In this document: positions 35,894 through 45,724 of the stretch, piece by piece | Layout of the letters: each line of letters starts with the position of its first letter | Numbering within the stretch: position 1 is the stretch's first letter | Assembly: GCF_019203965.1 (NCBI RefSeq) | Contig: NZ_CP076448.1 | Coordinates: forward strand, 1,875,001 to 1,939,000 | DNA: 64,000 nucleotides | Source of the DNA: Elioraea tepida | GTDB taxonomy: Bacteria; Pseudomonadota; Alphaproteobacteria; Acetobacterales; Acetobacteraceae | Direction: 5' to 3' | Notes under the pieces: generated by a model | The model's input: only the letters and a program-made list of their open reading frames with translations | Database searches by the model: none | What the model was told of the DNA's origin: nothing | Program-made: the position numbers and the translations under genes

Positions 35894-38400
35894 AGGTCCG
35901 GGCTCACGCGTGGCCGGACGCGCCAGATCTCCTCCGCATATTCGCGCACCGTGCGGTCGGAGGAGAACCAGCCGACATGGGCTGTGTTCAGGATCGCCTT
36001 CCGGCGCCACGTCACCTGGTCCTGCCACAGCCGATCCACCTGCCGCTGCGCCTCCGCATAGGCCGCGAAATCGGCCGCGACCATGAAATGGTCGCCGCCA
36101 TAGAGCGACCCGACGAGCTCGCCGTAGCGGCCCGGCTCGTCGGGCGAGAACAGCCCCTGCGCGATCGCCTCAAGCGCATCCTTGAGCGCCGCTGTCGCCT
36201 CGATCGTCGCCCGCGGGTCGTAGCCCCGCGCGCGCAGGGCCGTCACTTCCTCGGCGCACAGCCCGAAGATGATGATGTTCTCCGCGCCCACGAGATCGCG
36301 GATCTCGACATTGGCGCCATCGAGCGTGCCGATGGTGATCGCCCCGTTCAGCGCGAGCTTCATGTTGCCGGTGCCGGAGGCCTCCATGCCCGCGGTCGAA
36401 ATCTGCTCGGAGAGGTCGGCTGCCGGGATGATCCGCTCCGCGAGCGACACGTTGTAGTTCGGCAGGAAGACGATCTTGAGCTTGCCCTGGACCGCCGGGT
36501 CGGCGTTGACGACGCGGGCGACGTCGTTGATCAGCCGGATGATCAGCTTCGCCCGCCAGTAGGAGGCCGCCGCCTTACCCGCGAACACCTTGACGCGCGG
36601 GACGGGGAAGCGGTCGGGGTCGGCGCGGATCGCGTCGTAGAGCGCCACCGCCTCGAGGATGTTGAGGAGCTGGCGCTTGTACTCGTGGATCCGCTTGACC
36701 TGGACGTCGAACAGGGCGGAGGGGTCGACGCGCACCCCGGTGCGCTCGCCGATGAGCGCTGCAAGCCGCTGCTTGTTGGCCTGCTTAACCGCCGCGAACG
36801 CTTCCTGGAGGGACGCGTCGTCGGCGTGCCGGGCGAGGTCGGAGAGCGCGGTCGCATCCTCCATGAAGCGGTCGCCGATCGTCTCGCGGATGAGCGCGGT
36901 CAGCCCCGGGTTGGCCTGGAACAGCCACCGCCGCGGGGTGATGCCGTTCGTCTTGTTGACGATCCGGTCCGGGTGAAGCCGCGCGAGCGGGGCGAACACC
37001 GTCTCCTTCATCAGCGCGGTGTGCAGCGCCGAGACGCCATTGACCTTGTGCGAGCCGATGAAGGCGAGGTTGCCCATGCGCACGCGGCGCCCGTTGCTCT
37101 CGTCGATCAGGCTGACCGCGGCGATGAAGGCGTCGTCCGCCCCGGGCAGCCGGCGCGCGTCGGCGAGCAGCCTTGCGTTGATCGCGTAGATAATCTGCAT
37201 GTGGCGCGGCAGGAGCCGCTCCATCAGATGCACGGGCCAGGTCTCGAGCGCCTCGGGCAGGAGCGTGTGGTTGGTGTAGCTGATGGTCTCGCGCGTCAGC
37301 GTCGCCGCCTCCTCCCAGGAGAGGCCATGGACGTCGACGAGCAGGCGGATCAGCTCCGCGACCGCGATCGCCGGGTGGGTGTCGTTGAGCTGCACCGCCG
37401 CGTGCTCGGGCAGCGAGCGCACGTCGCCGAACTGCTGGACGTGCCGGCGCAAGAGATCCTGCAGCGAGGCGGAAGTGAAGAAGAACTCCTGCCTCAGCCG
37501 GAGCTCCTGGCCTGCGGGCGTACTGTCGGCCGGGTACAGAACGCGCGAGATCGACTCCGCGCGCATCCGCTCTGTCACCGCGCCGAGATGGTCGCCCTGG
37601 TTGAAGGCCTCGAGACGCATCGGGTCAATCGCCCGCGCGGCCCACAGCCGCAGCGTCGTCACCGACTTGCCCTTCCAGCCGACGATCGGCGTGTCGTAGG
37701 CGACCGCGATCACCCGCTCGGCCGGCTTCCAAGTCGGCTTGGTGGCGCCGTCCCAGTCCTCCCTGCCCTCGACCGCGCCGCCGAAGCCGATCTCGTAGGC
37801 CGCCTCGCGGCGCTCGAACTCCCAGGGGTTGCCGTGCGACAGCCAGTCCTCCGGAACCTCGACCTGGCGGCCGTCGACGATCTCCTGGCGGAACAGACCG
37901 TGTTCGTAGCGTATCCCGTAGCCCATCGCTGGAATCCCGACGGTCGCCATGCTCTCGATGAAACAGGCGGCGAGACGCCCGAGCCCCCCGTTGCCGAGCG
38001 CCGCGTCGGGCTCGATCTCGGCGATGTCGTCGAGCGCCACACCGAAGGAGGCGAGCGCCTCGCGCAGCGGTTCGAGCAGGTCGAGGTTCGAGGCCGCGTC
38101 GCGGAACAGCCGGCCGATCAGGAACTCGAGCGAGAGGTAGTAGACGCGCTTGCGCCCCGAACGGTAGGTCTCGCGCGTCGAGGCGATCCAGCGGTCGATG
38201 ATCGCGTCCCGCACCACGTGGCTCGCCGCGAGCAGCCAGTCATAGCGTCGGGCGACGAAGGGGTCCTTGCCGACGGCGTAGGTGAGCTTGCGCAACAGCT
38301 GTTCGCGCACAACGCTCGCCCGCGCGCCGAGGGGCGGCGCCTCGACGGCCGGTGCGGCGGGCATGGTCGGGCTCGTGAGGTCGATCTCGTTCATGGTCAA
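35884..38400 (-). CDS. glgP: Glycogen/starch phosphorylase
   Basis: PLP-dependent phosphorolysis of alpha-1,4-glucan to glucose-1-phosphate in glycogen breakdown. The 838-residue length is standard for the maltodextrin/glycogen phosphorylase family. Clear motifs are ALGNGGLGRLAACFIESMAT, GIRYEHGLFRQ, HTLLPEALETWPVHLMERLL, NGITPRRWL, and the PLP site GTGNMKLALNGA near residue 680 with ITIGTLDGANVEI after it. No other glycogen gene (glgA, glgB, glgX) is in the window. Its 3' end overlaps the decayed oxidoreductase by 10 bases, and its 5' end is divergent from the dehydrogenase remnant. Confidence 0.96.
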   Translation of the reverse strand: MTMNEIDLTSPTMPAAPAVEAPPLGARASVVREQLLRKLTYAVGKDPFVARRYDWLLAASHVVRDAIIDRWIASTRETYRSGRKRVYYLSLEFLIGRLFRDAASNLDLLEPLREALASFGVALDDIAEIEPDAALGNGGLGRLAACFIESMATVGIPAMGYGIRYEHGLFRQEIVDGRQVEVPEDWLSHGNPWEFERREAAYEIGFGGAVEGREDWDGATKPTWKPAERVIAVAYDTPIVGWKGKSVTTLRLWAARAIDPMRLEAFNQGDHLGAVTERMRAESISRVLYPADSTPAGQELRLRQEFFFTSASLQDLLRRHVQQFGDVRSLPEHAAVQLNDTHPAIAVAELIRLLVDVHGLSWEEAATLTRETISYTNHTLLPEALETWPVHLMERLLPRHMQIIYAINARLLADARRLPGADDAFIAAVSLIDESNGRRVRMGNLAFIGSHKVNGVSALHTALMKETVFAPLARLHPDRIVNKTNGITPRRWLFQANPGLTALIRETIGDRFMEDATALSDLARHADDASLQEAFAAVKQANKQRLAALIGERTGVRVDPSALFDVQVKRIHEYKRQLLNILEAVALYDAIRADPDRFPVPRVKVFAGKAAASYWRAKLIIRLINDVARVVNADPAVQGKLKIVFLPNYNVSLAERIIPAADLSEQISTAGMEASGTGNMKLALNGAITIGTLDGANVEIRDLVGAENIIIFGLCAEEVTALRARGYDPRATIEATAALKDALEAIAQGLFSPDEPGRYGELVGSLYGGDHFMVAADFAAYAEAQRQVDRLWQDQVTWRRKAILNTAHVGWFSSDRTVREYAEEIWRVRPRVSPDLQS

Positions 38401-38526
38401 GCGGATCCGTTCCTCGCCATGCTGGCGAAAGTCTCATGGTGCAGTGCACACTACGTTAACACCGGTTCGGCCGACGTCGCGCCAAATCTCGCCGTCGAGC
38501 GGGAGACGGCACGCACTCGGCGAAGG

Positions 38527-38555
38527 TTGACAGACGCCGCGCGGGGGCCTACCCG
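38527..38555 (+). promoter_or_regulatory. Candidate promoter TTGACA-N17-TACCCG
   Basis: A perfect -35 hexamer TTGACA at 38527-38532 is followed after 17 bases by TACCCG, a poor -10 match. The expected transcript start is near 38562, just before the ATG at 38563. The start lacks a Shine-Dalgarno sequence, so the message would be leaderless. It could drive the dehydrogenase remnant and the aminotransferase. Confidence 0.35.
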
Positions 38556-38562
38556 CCCCGCC

Positions 38563-39218
38563 ATGGACGCCCCCAACCCCGACAACGCCGCGTCGCTCGC
38601 CGCCCGGATTGCCGCCCGCACCGCGACCGTCTCGGTCATCGGGCCCGGGTATGTGGGGCTGCCGCTCGCGCGGGTGTTTGTCGAGCGCGGCTTCCGCGTG
38701 CTCGGCTTCGACACCGGCCACGCCAAGGTCGCAGCGCTGGCGGAACGGCGGCGGTCGCCCGCGCTTGACCACGCGGTCGTGCAGCGCACTGTGCCGGTCT
38801 CGAGCGCGGCCACGGCGGAAGCGGTGACGCTCGCCAGGAACGTCATCCGTCCCGTGGACATCCCGCTCGAGAACACGCGAAAGAGCGTGTTCGACGCGAT
38901 AGGGATCGACGTCTGCGAGGTGACCCGGCCGCCTCCACCACGCCTTTCGGCTCCATGCCTTTCCGGCCAGGCTGCGTCGATGACCACGATCCGTACGTTC
39001 CGGAGCCGGGCCGCTCCCGCGAGCATCCCCGCCTCGCCGGGCGCCGCTCCGTGCCGTGGGACCCCGCGCGATTCGGCTCCTACGACGCGGCGATGATCGT
39101 GACCGACCATGACGGCGTCGACGATCGCGGCCTGTTGCAGGCCTGCCGGCTCGTGGTCGACACCCGCAACGCCTGCCGCCGCGCCGGAGCGGCCGGCGAG
39201 AACCTCGTGCTCGCCTGA
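38563..39218 (+). pseudogene. Remnant of a nucleotide-sugar dehydrogenase (WbpA/UDP-GlcNAc dehydrogenase-like)
   Basis: Broken gene of a UDP-sugar 6-dehydrogenase family enzyme (about 430 residues normally, about 218 codons here). The first part reads the Rossmann motif VSVIGPGYVGLPLARVFVERG. It is followed, after loss of most of the catalytic middle, by EAVTLARNVIRPVDIPL and VFDAIGIDVCEV from the central helix. The frame then changes near 38930 and reads FGSMPFRPG, matching the conserved FGFMPFYPG of the family, and finally YDAAMIVTDHDGVDD and CRLVVDTRNACR of the C-terminal domain. Large internal deletion and at least one frameshift show real decay rather than a reading error. It lies beside an intact sugar aminotransferase, a typical partner. 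Confidence 0.8.
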
Positions 39219-39244
39219 GTGCGCGTGCGATCTGGAGACCCCTG

Positions 39245-40393
39245 ATGTCCGACAGCGTCGCCACCGCCCCGATCGCCTTCATCGATCTCGACGCGCAGCG
39301 CCGCGCGATCGGGCCGCGGATGGAGGAGGCGATCCTCCGCGTGGTCCGGTCGTCGCGCTACATCCTCGGGCCGGAGGTGGCCGAGCTCGAGGCGGCGCTG
39401 TCGGCCTTCGCCGGCGTGCCGCACACGCTCAGCTGCGCCAACGGCACGGATGCGCTCGCGCTCGCGCTGATGGCGTGGCAGGTGCGCCCGGGCGATGCAG
39501 TGCTCTGCCCGGCCTTCACCTTCGCCGCGACCGCCGAGGTGGTGGCGTGGCTCGGCGCGACACCCATCTTCGTCGACGTGTGCGAGGCCGATTTCAACAT
39601 GGACCCCGCGAGCCTCGAGGCCGGGATCGACACAGCGAGGCGGATGGGGCTCACGCCGCGCGTGGTGATCACCGTCGACCTGTTCGGCCAGCCTGCCGAC
39701 TACGATTCGCTGCTCCCGATCGCGCGCGCGCACGGCCTCAAGCTTCTCGTCGATGCGGCGCAGAGCTTCGGCGCAACGCATCGCGGCATCCATGTCGCTG
39801 CGATCGGCGACATGGCGGCAACGAGCTTCTTCCCCGCCAAGCCGCTCGGCTGCTACGGCGACGGCGGCGCGGTGTTCTGCCACGATCCCGAAACGCTCGC
39901 TGTTCTGCAGTCGCTGCGCGTGCACGGGCAGGACAACCAGGACAAGTACGAGAACGTACGCATCGGCATGAACGGCAGGCTCGACACGATCCAGGCGGCG
40001 GTCCTGCTCGAGAAGCTTCGCGTCTTTCCGGCCGAGATCGCGGCGAGGCAGGAGGTCGCCCGCCGCTACAATGCGGCGCTTGCCGATGTCGCGATCGTGC
40101 CCGAGGTGCCGCCGCATCGTCTCTCGGTCTGGGCGCAGTACACGCTGCGTATCCCCGGGCGCGATCGCGCCGCCGTGCTCGCCTCCCTCAAGGCGCGAGG
40201 CGTGCCGACCGCGATCTACTACCCGAAGCCGCTGCACCGCCAGCGTGCCTATGCACGCTATCCGGTGGCAGGCAACGGGGCGCCGGTGAGCGAGCGGCTC
40301 GCGCGAGAAGTGTTCAGCCTGCCGTTCCACCCCTATCTCGACCCGGCGACGCAGGACCGCATCATCGCGGCGGTGAAGAGCGCTCTTGCCTGA
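39245..40393 (+). CDS. DegT/DnrJ/EryC1/StrS sugar aminotransferase (WbpE-like)
   Basis: PLP-dependent transamination of a nucleotide-linked keto-sugar in O-antigen or surface-sugar biosynthesis. The 382-residue protein shows FIDLDAQ at the start, SRYILGPEVAELEA, CANGTDALALALMA, DAAQSFGA and the PLP-lysine segment SFFPAKPLGCYGDGGA. These match the WbpE branch, which aminates UDP-3-keto-GlcNAcA. Its usual partner dehydrogenase upstream is decayed, so this gene may be a lone survivor. A ctggag ribosome site lies seven bases before the ATG. Confidence 0.9.
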   Translation: MSDSVATAPIAFIDLDAQRRAIGPRMEEAILRVVRSSRYILGPEVAELEAALSAFAGVPHTLSCANGTDALALALMAWQVRPGDAVLCPAFTFAATAEVVAWLGATPIFVDVCEADFNMDPASLEAGIDTARRMGLTPRVVITVDLFGQPADYDSLLPIARAHGLKLLVDAAQSFGATHRGIHVAAIGDMAATSFFPAKPLGCYGDGGAVFCHDPETLAVLQSLRVHGQDNQDKYENVRIGMNGRLDTIQAAVLLEKLRVFPAEIAARQEVARRYNAALADVAIVPEVPPHRLSVWAQYTLRIPGRDRAAVLASLKARGVPTAIYYPKPLHRQRAYARYPVAGNGAPVSERLAREVFSLPFHPYLDPATQDRIIAAVKSALA

Positions 40394-40865
40394 GGCAAAG
40401 GTGCCGGAGCGGGCCACCGCGGTCGTCATCCTCGCCGGCGGTCCAGGGGCATGCCTCGGTGGGAAGACGGGTGCGCGGTCGAAACTGGCGGGCGGGATCG
40501 GCGGGCGTGCGGCATGGCAGGCAGCGTCGGCTCCCGCGAATGACGATGGCCGGCACGGGCGAGGCGGTGACTGCGGGAAGCGGGGTGACGGAGCTGGCCG
40601 CGCAGCGCGCCGATCGGGCGCGTCGTGACCGGCGCGACCGCGGTTGTCGGAAGACGGCGCCTTGGCAGGCGCCACGCGCGCGCCGAGCGGAAAACGGCGA
40701 TTTCCCGACGCGGACCTGCCCGAGCCGGCGGCCGGAAGGCTCCGCACTACACCGTGAGCTTCGCCGATCGCCGGAAGCGCCGGCGTTCGGCCCGACCCCG
40801 CAGACCGGGAAACCCTCCGTCGCCGTCCCGGCACCGCCCCGGGCGAGCCGGTGCGGCGCCCGAGG
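40394..40865 (+). other. 472-bp gene-free stretch, possibly a decayed coding sequence
   Basis: No intact gene is convincing here. The reading beginning at 40386 has VVILAGGPGACLGG, similar to the N-terminal nucleotide-binding loop of MobA-type or sugar nucleotidyltransferases (LAGGxSxRMGG), but the rest does not match the family in any frame. It lies between the aminotransferase end and the convergent end of acs. The region may be a decayed nucleotidyltransferase; I see no terminator, repeat or RNA. Confidence 0.3.
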
Positions 40866-42821
<1,956 letters not shown>

Positions 42822-42982
42822 CGCCTGTCTCCTCCCCCATTCTCGCAGCGGGGCACGTCGCGCCCGGGCGAGCGCGCTGTGGCGCCTCTGCGGCGGCTCT
42901 GCGTTTCCGGACAGGTATGGCCTTGCGCGGTGCGCGAGGGCAAGGGGCGGGCGTGCGGCAGGGCCGGGCGCCCCGTGCGCCT

Positions 42983-43330
42983 CTACCCCTCCTGCGCGAC
43001 GAGAACGACGCCGTTCTCGACCCGGTGCGGCACGGGCGTGAGCGCGGCGCCGACGCACGGGCCCCTGACGCACACCCCGTCCTCGACCCGGAACAGCGCG
43101 CCATGCGTGCCGCAGAGGATGTGCCGCCGGCGCGCATCCAGGAACCGGTCGGGCGCCCAGTTCAGCGGCACGCCGAGATGCGGGCAGCACTTCTCGTAGA
43201 CCACCACCGTGTCGCCCCGGCGGACGGCGAACATGCTCAGGAACCGCCCGGGCTCGGGGCCGAACTCGCGCGCGCCGCCCTCCTCGATCTCCTCGAGCCG
43301 GCAGAGCGCGGCCCGGGCGGTGACGCTCAT
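42983..43330 (-). CDS. Rieske 2Fe-2S domain protein
   Basis: Small iron-sulfur protein, probably a ferredoxin-like electron carrier. The 115-residue protein from ATG 43330 contains the two Rieske ligand boxes: [12 protein letters not shown] (Cys-Pro-His) and [15 protein letters not shown] (Cys-Gly-Thr-His), placed about 22 residues apart as expected. There is no membrane anchor or signal peptide. It starts 11 bases after the end of the EVE gene, forming an apparent three-gene unit with the YciI gene. No dioxygenase catalytic domain accompanies it. Confidence 0.85.
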   Translation of the reverse strand: MSVTARAALCRLEEIEEGGAREFGPEPGRFLSMFAVRRGDTVVVYEKCCPHLGVPLNWAPDRFLDARRRHILCGTHGALFRVEDGVCVRGPCVGAALTPVPHRVENGVVLVAQEG

Positions 43331-43341
43331 GCGCGTGCCGC

Positions 43342-43776
43342 TCAGCCCGGACGCCCGTTCTCGCCCTCGAGCCCGCCCATCGCGCAGATCCGCCCCCACT
43401 GCGCGGGCGTGACGGGCTGGACCGAGAGCCGGCTCAGGCGCAACAGCGCCATGTCGGCCAGCGACGGCTCCGCCCGGATGGAAGCGAGCGTCACCGGCCT
43501 CGGCATGGGCGCCACCGCCTTCATGTCGACGCACACCCAAGGGGAGCCGGGTTCGGCCGTCGGGTCGGGATAGGCCTCGCGTACCACCTCGACGATGCCC
43601 ATCACCGCCTTGCCGACATTCGAATGGTAGAAGAACGCCCGGTCGCCAAGCCGCATCGCTTGGAGATTGAGCTTGGCCGAGTGGTTCCTGACCCCCGTCC
43701 AGGGTGTAACCCCGTCCGCGACCTGCTGGTTCCAGGAATAGGCGTCGGGTTCCGACTTGACGAGCCAATAGGCCAC
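43342..43776 (-). CDS. EVE-domain protein
   Basis: EVE-fold (PUA-like) protein, a family related to YTH readers of modified RNA or DNA bases. From GTG 43776 it is 144 residues, the full single-domain size. Family motifs are [57 protein letters not shown] and WVCVDMKAV. The precise ligand is not established for the bacterial members. It is sandwiched between the YciI and Rieske genes; EVE and YciI are frequent neighbours in alphaproteobacteria. Confidence 0.9.
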   Translation of the reverse strand: MAYWLVKSEPDAYSWNQQVADGVTPWTGVRNHSAKLNLQAMRLGDRAFFYHSNVGKAVMGIVEVVREAYPDPTAEPGSPWVCVDMKAVAPMPRPVTLASIRAEPSLADMALLRLSRLSVQPVTPAQWGRICAMGGLEGENGRPG

Positions 43777-43786
43777 GGCTCGGCCC

Positions 43787-44083
43787 TCAGCCGGCGATCT
43801 GGGCGCCGTCCTTGAACACGATCCGCATCGGACGCACGACCACGCTCTCGAACAGCCCGGCCTTGGCGTAGGGGGCGGCGGCGATGAAGGCCTCGGCCGC
43901 GGCGCGGTCGGGCAGGTCGAGCACATAGAGGCTGCCGCGCGGCTTGCCCTCGTCGTCGAGCACCGGGCCGACCACGACGAACTTCTCCTGGTTCGCCCTG
44001 AGATACTCGAGATGTGCCGGCCGTGTGGCGAGGCGGAGCTCGAGGCTGTCGGGCTTGTCCACGCACTGGATGGTGAAGTGCAT
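43787..44083 (-). CDS. YciI-family protein
   Basis: Small alpha-beta (dimeric ferredoxin-like) protein of unknown enzymatic role. From ATG 44083 it is 98 residues. It shows FTIQCVDKPDSLELRLATRP, the histidine in AHLEYL and the aspartate in VLDLPDRAAAEAFIAAAPYA, the residues that form the pocket in YciI structures. The start was set by homology; an upstream extension reads nonconserved sequence. It begins the YciI-EVE-Rieske unit and is divergent from ccmC. Confidence 0.88.
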   Translation of the reverse strand: MHFTIQCVDKPDSLELRLATRPAHLEYLRANQEKFVVVGPVLDDEGKPRGSLYVLDLPDRAAAEAFIAAAPYAKAGLFESVVVRPMRIVFKDGAQIAG

Positions 44084-44177
44084 CGGCCGCCTCCTCTCCA
44101 CGCTGTGTTCGGCGAGCGCTTCTGCCACGCCCCCGGTTTCTCTTCAAACCCCCGCGAAGTGCCCATATGCTCGTGGC

Positions 44178-44966
44178 ATGGACGGAACGCCGGCAGCACC
44201 GCCGCGGGGCAGCGCGCTGCACCGCTTCGCCAACCCGGGCCGCTTCATGCGGCTGTCGGGCGCCCTCCTGCCCTGGGTGGCCGCTGCCGGCCTCGCCCTC
44301 TCCGCCACCGGCCTCTGGTGGGGGCTCGTCGAGGCCCCGCGTGACTGGCAGCAGGGCGACACGGTGCGGATCATGTTCGTGCACGTGCCGGCGGCATGGA
44401 TGGCGATGGGCGGCTATCTCGGGCTTGCCGTCGCCTCCTTCATTGGCCTCGTCTGGCGCCATCCGCTCGCCGACATCGCCGCCCGCGCGATCGCGCCGGT
44501 GGGTGCGATGTTCACCGCGATCTGCCTGATCACCGGCAGCCTCTGGGGCAAGCCAATGTGGGGCACCTGGTGGGTGTGGGATGCCCGCCTGACGTCGGTG
44601 CTCGTTCTGTTCTTCCTCTATCTCGGCCACATCGCGTTGACCAACGCCTTCGACGAGCCCGATCGCGCTTCGCGCCCGGCCGCGATCCTCGCTTTGGTCG
44701 GGGCGGTGAACCTGCCGATCATCAAGTTCAGCGTCGACTGGTGGAACACCCTGCACCAGCCGGCTTCGGTGACGCGCCTCGACGCCCCGGGAATCCACAT
44801 CGACATCCTGGTGCCGCTGCTCGTCTCGGCGGCGGGATTCCTGTTCGTGTTCGCCGCGCTGGTTCTGTTGCGCACGCGCACCGGCGTGCTCGAGCGCCGT
44901 GCCCGCGCGCTGATGGCGGCGCGCGCCGCCGAACCGGCGCCTTCGGGTGCGGCCGTGACGGTGTGA
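44178..44966 (+). CDS. ccmC: Heme exporter/handling protein CcmC
   Basis: Inner-membrane protein of System I cytochrome c maturation that delivers heme to CcmE. The 262-residue protein has about six membrane segments, the tryptophan-rich heme-binding motif MWGTWWVWDARLTS near residue 135 and histidines in VHVPAAWMAM and NTLHQPASV that ligate heme. It starts at ATG 44178. It heads the run ccmC-D-E-F-G-H-I; the ABC subunits ccmA and ccmB are not upstream, where the YciI gene diverges. Confidence 0.95.
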   Translation: MDGTPAAPPRGSALHRFANPGRFMRLSGALLPWVAAAGLALSATGLWWGLVEAPRDWQQGDTVRIMFVHVPAAWMAMGGYLGLAVASFIGLVWRHPLADIAARAIAPVGAMFTAICLITGSLWGKPMWGTWWVWDARLTSVLVLFFLYLGHIALTNAFDEPDRASRPAAILALVGAVNLPIIKFSVDWWNTLHQPASVTRLDAPGIHIDILVPLLVSAAGFLFVFAALVLLRTRTGVLERRARALMAARAAEPAPSGAAVTV

Positions 44967-44999
44967 AGGGCGGGAGACGGCCTTGGCCGGGGGCGCGCA

Positions 45000-45179
45000 G
45001 TGACAGAGGGGTCCTTCTGGGCGATGGGCGGATACGCCGAATTCGTGTGGCCATCCTACGCCATCGCGATCGGGCTCATCGTCGCTCTCGCCATCGCCTC
45101 CTGGCGCAGCTACCTCGGCGCGCGTCGCGCGCTCGCGCGCCTCGAGGCGGAGAGCCCGCGCCGGCGTCGCGGCAGCTGA
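45000..45179 (+). CDS. ccmD: Heme exporter accessory protein CcmD
   Basis: Tiny single-pass membrane protein that helps release holo-CcmE from the CcmABC complex. From GTG 45000 it is 59 residues; ATG 45024 is an alternative start. The sequence has GGYAEFVWPSYAIAIGLIVAL, the conserved N-terminal pattern (Gly-Tyr, Trp-x-x-Tyr) leading into the helix, then a basic tail rich in arginine. Its place between ccmC and ccmE is diagnostic, even though it is too short to be found by length-filtered gene callers. Confidence 0.88.
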   Translation: MTEGSFWAMGGYAEFVWPSYAIAIGLIVALAIASWRSYLGARRALARLEAESPRRRRGS

Positions 45180-45195
45180 GCGGAGGCGCGGGGCG

Positions 45196-45717
45196 ATGAC
45201 ACGTAAGCGGCGCCGGCTCTGGATCGTTCTGCTCTGCGGGCTCGGTCTCGGCTCGGCGGCGGCGCTCACGCTCACCGCCTTCGAGGAGAGCCTCGTCTTC
45301 TTTCACTCGCCGTCCGATCTCGCCGCGAAGAATATTCCGCCGGGTCGAACGATCCGGATCGGCGGTCTGGTCGAGGCCGGCTCGGTCGACCGAACGACGA
45401 CGACGGACGGCAAGCTACAGATCGCCTTCCGGGTGAGCGACGGCGCGGCGAGCCTGCGCGTCACGTATACCGGCATCCTGCCTGATCTGTTCCGCGAGGG
45501 GCAGGGCGTGGTGGCCGAGGGCATGCTCACGCCCGACGGCTCGTTCCGCGCCACTCAGGTGCTCGCCCGCCATGACGAGACCTACATGCCGCCCGAGGTC
45601 GCGGACGCGCTCAAGCGCGCGGGGCACTGGCAGCCGGGGGAACCGCCGCCGCCGGCACGCGACTGGAACACGCTGAGGCCCGCCGCTTCCGGCGGCACCT
45701 CGCGACTGACGAATTGA
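45196..45717 (+). CDS. ccmE: Heme chaperone CcmE
   Basis: Periplasmic membrane-anchored chaperone that covalently binds heme and passes it to CcmF. The 173-residue protein has an N-terminal membrane anchor (WIVLLCGLGLGSAAALTLTAF), an OB-fold core (RTIRIGGLVEAGSV, VVAEGMLTPDGSFRATQVLA) and the heme-binding histidine in ARHDETYMPPEV with the conserved tyrosine. All functional residues are present. It is the third gene of the ccm run. Confidence 0.95.
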   Translation: MTRKRRRLWIVLLCGLGLGSAAALTLTAFEESLVFFHSPSDLAAKNIPPGRTIRIGGLVEAGSVDRTTTTDGKLQIAFRVSDGAASLRVTYTGILPDLFREGQGVVAEGMLTPDGSFRATQVLARHDETYMPPEVADALKRAGHWQPGEPPPPARDWNTLRPAASGGTSRLTN

Positions 45718-45724
45718 GGGCGCG

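Noticed and set aside
35611-39096. A 1161-codon open reading frame opposite glgP
   Set aside because: It is antisense shadow of glgP over most of its length and only its last part coincides with the sugar-dehydrogenase remnant; long open antisense frames are expected at this GC content.
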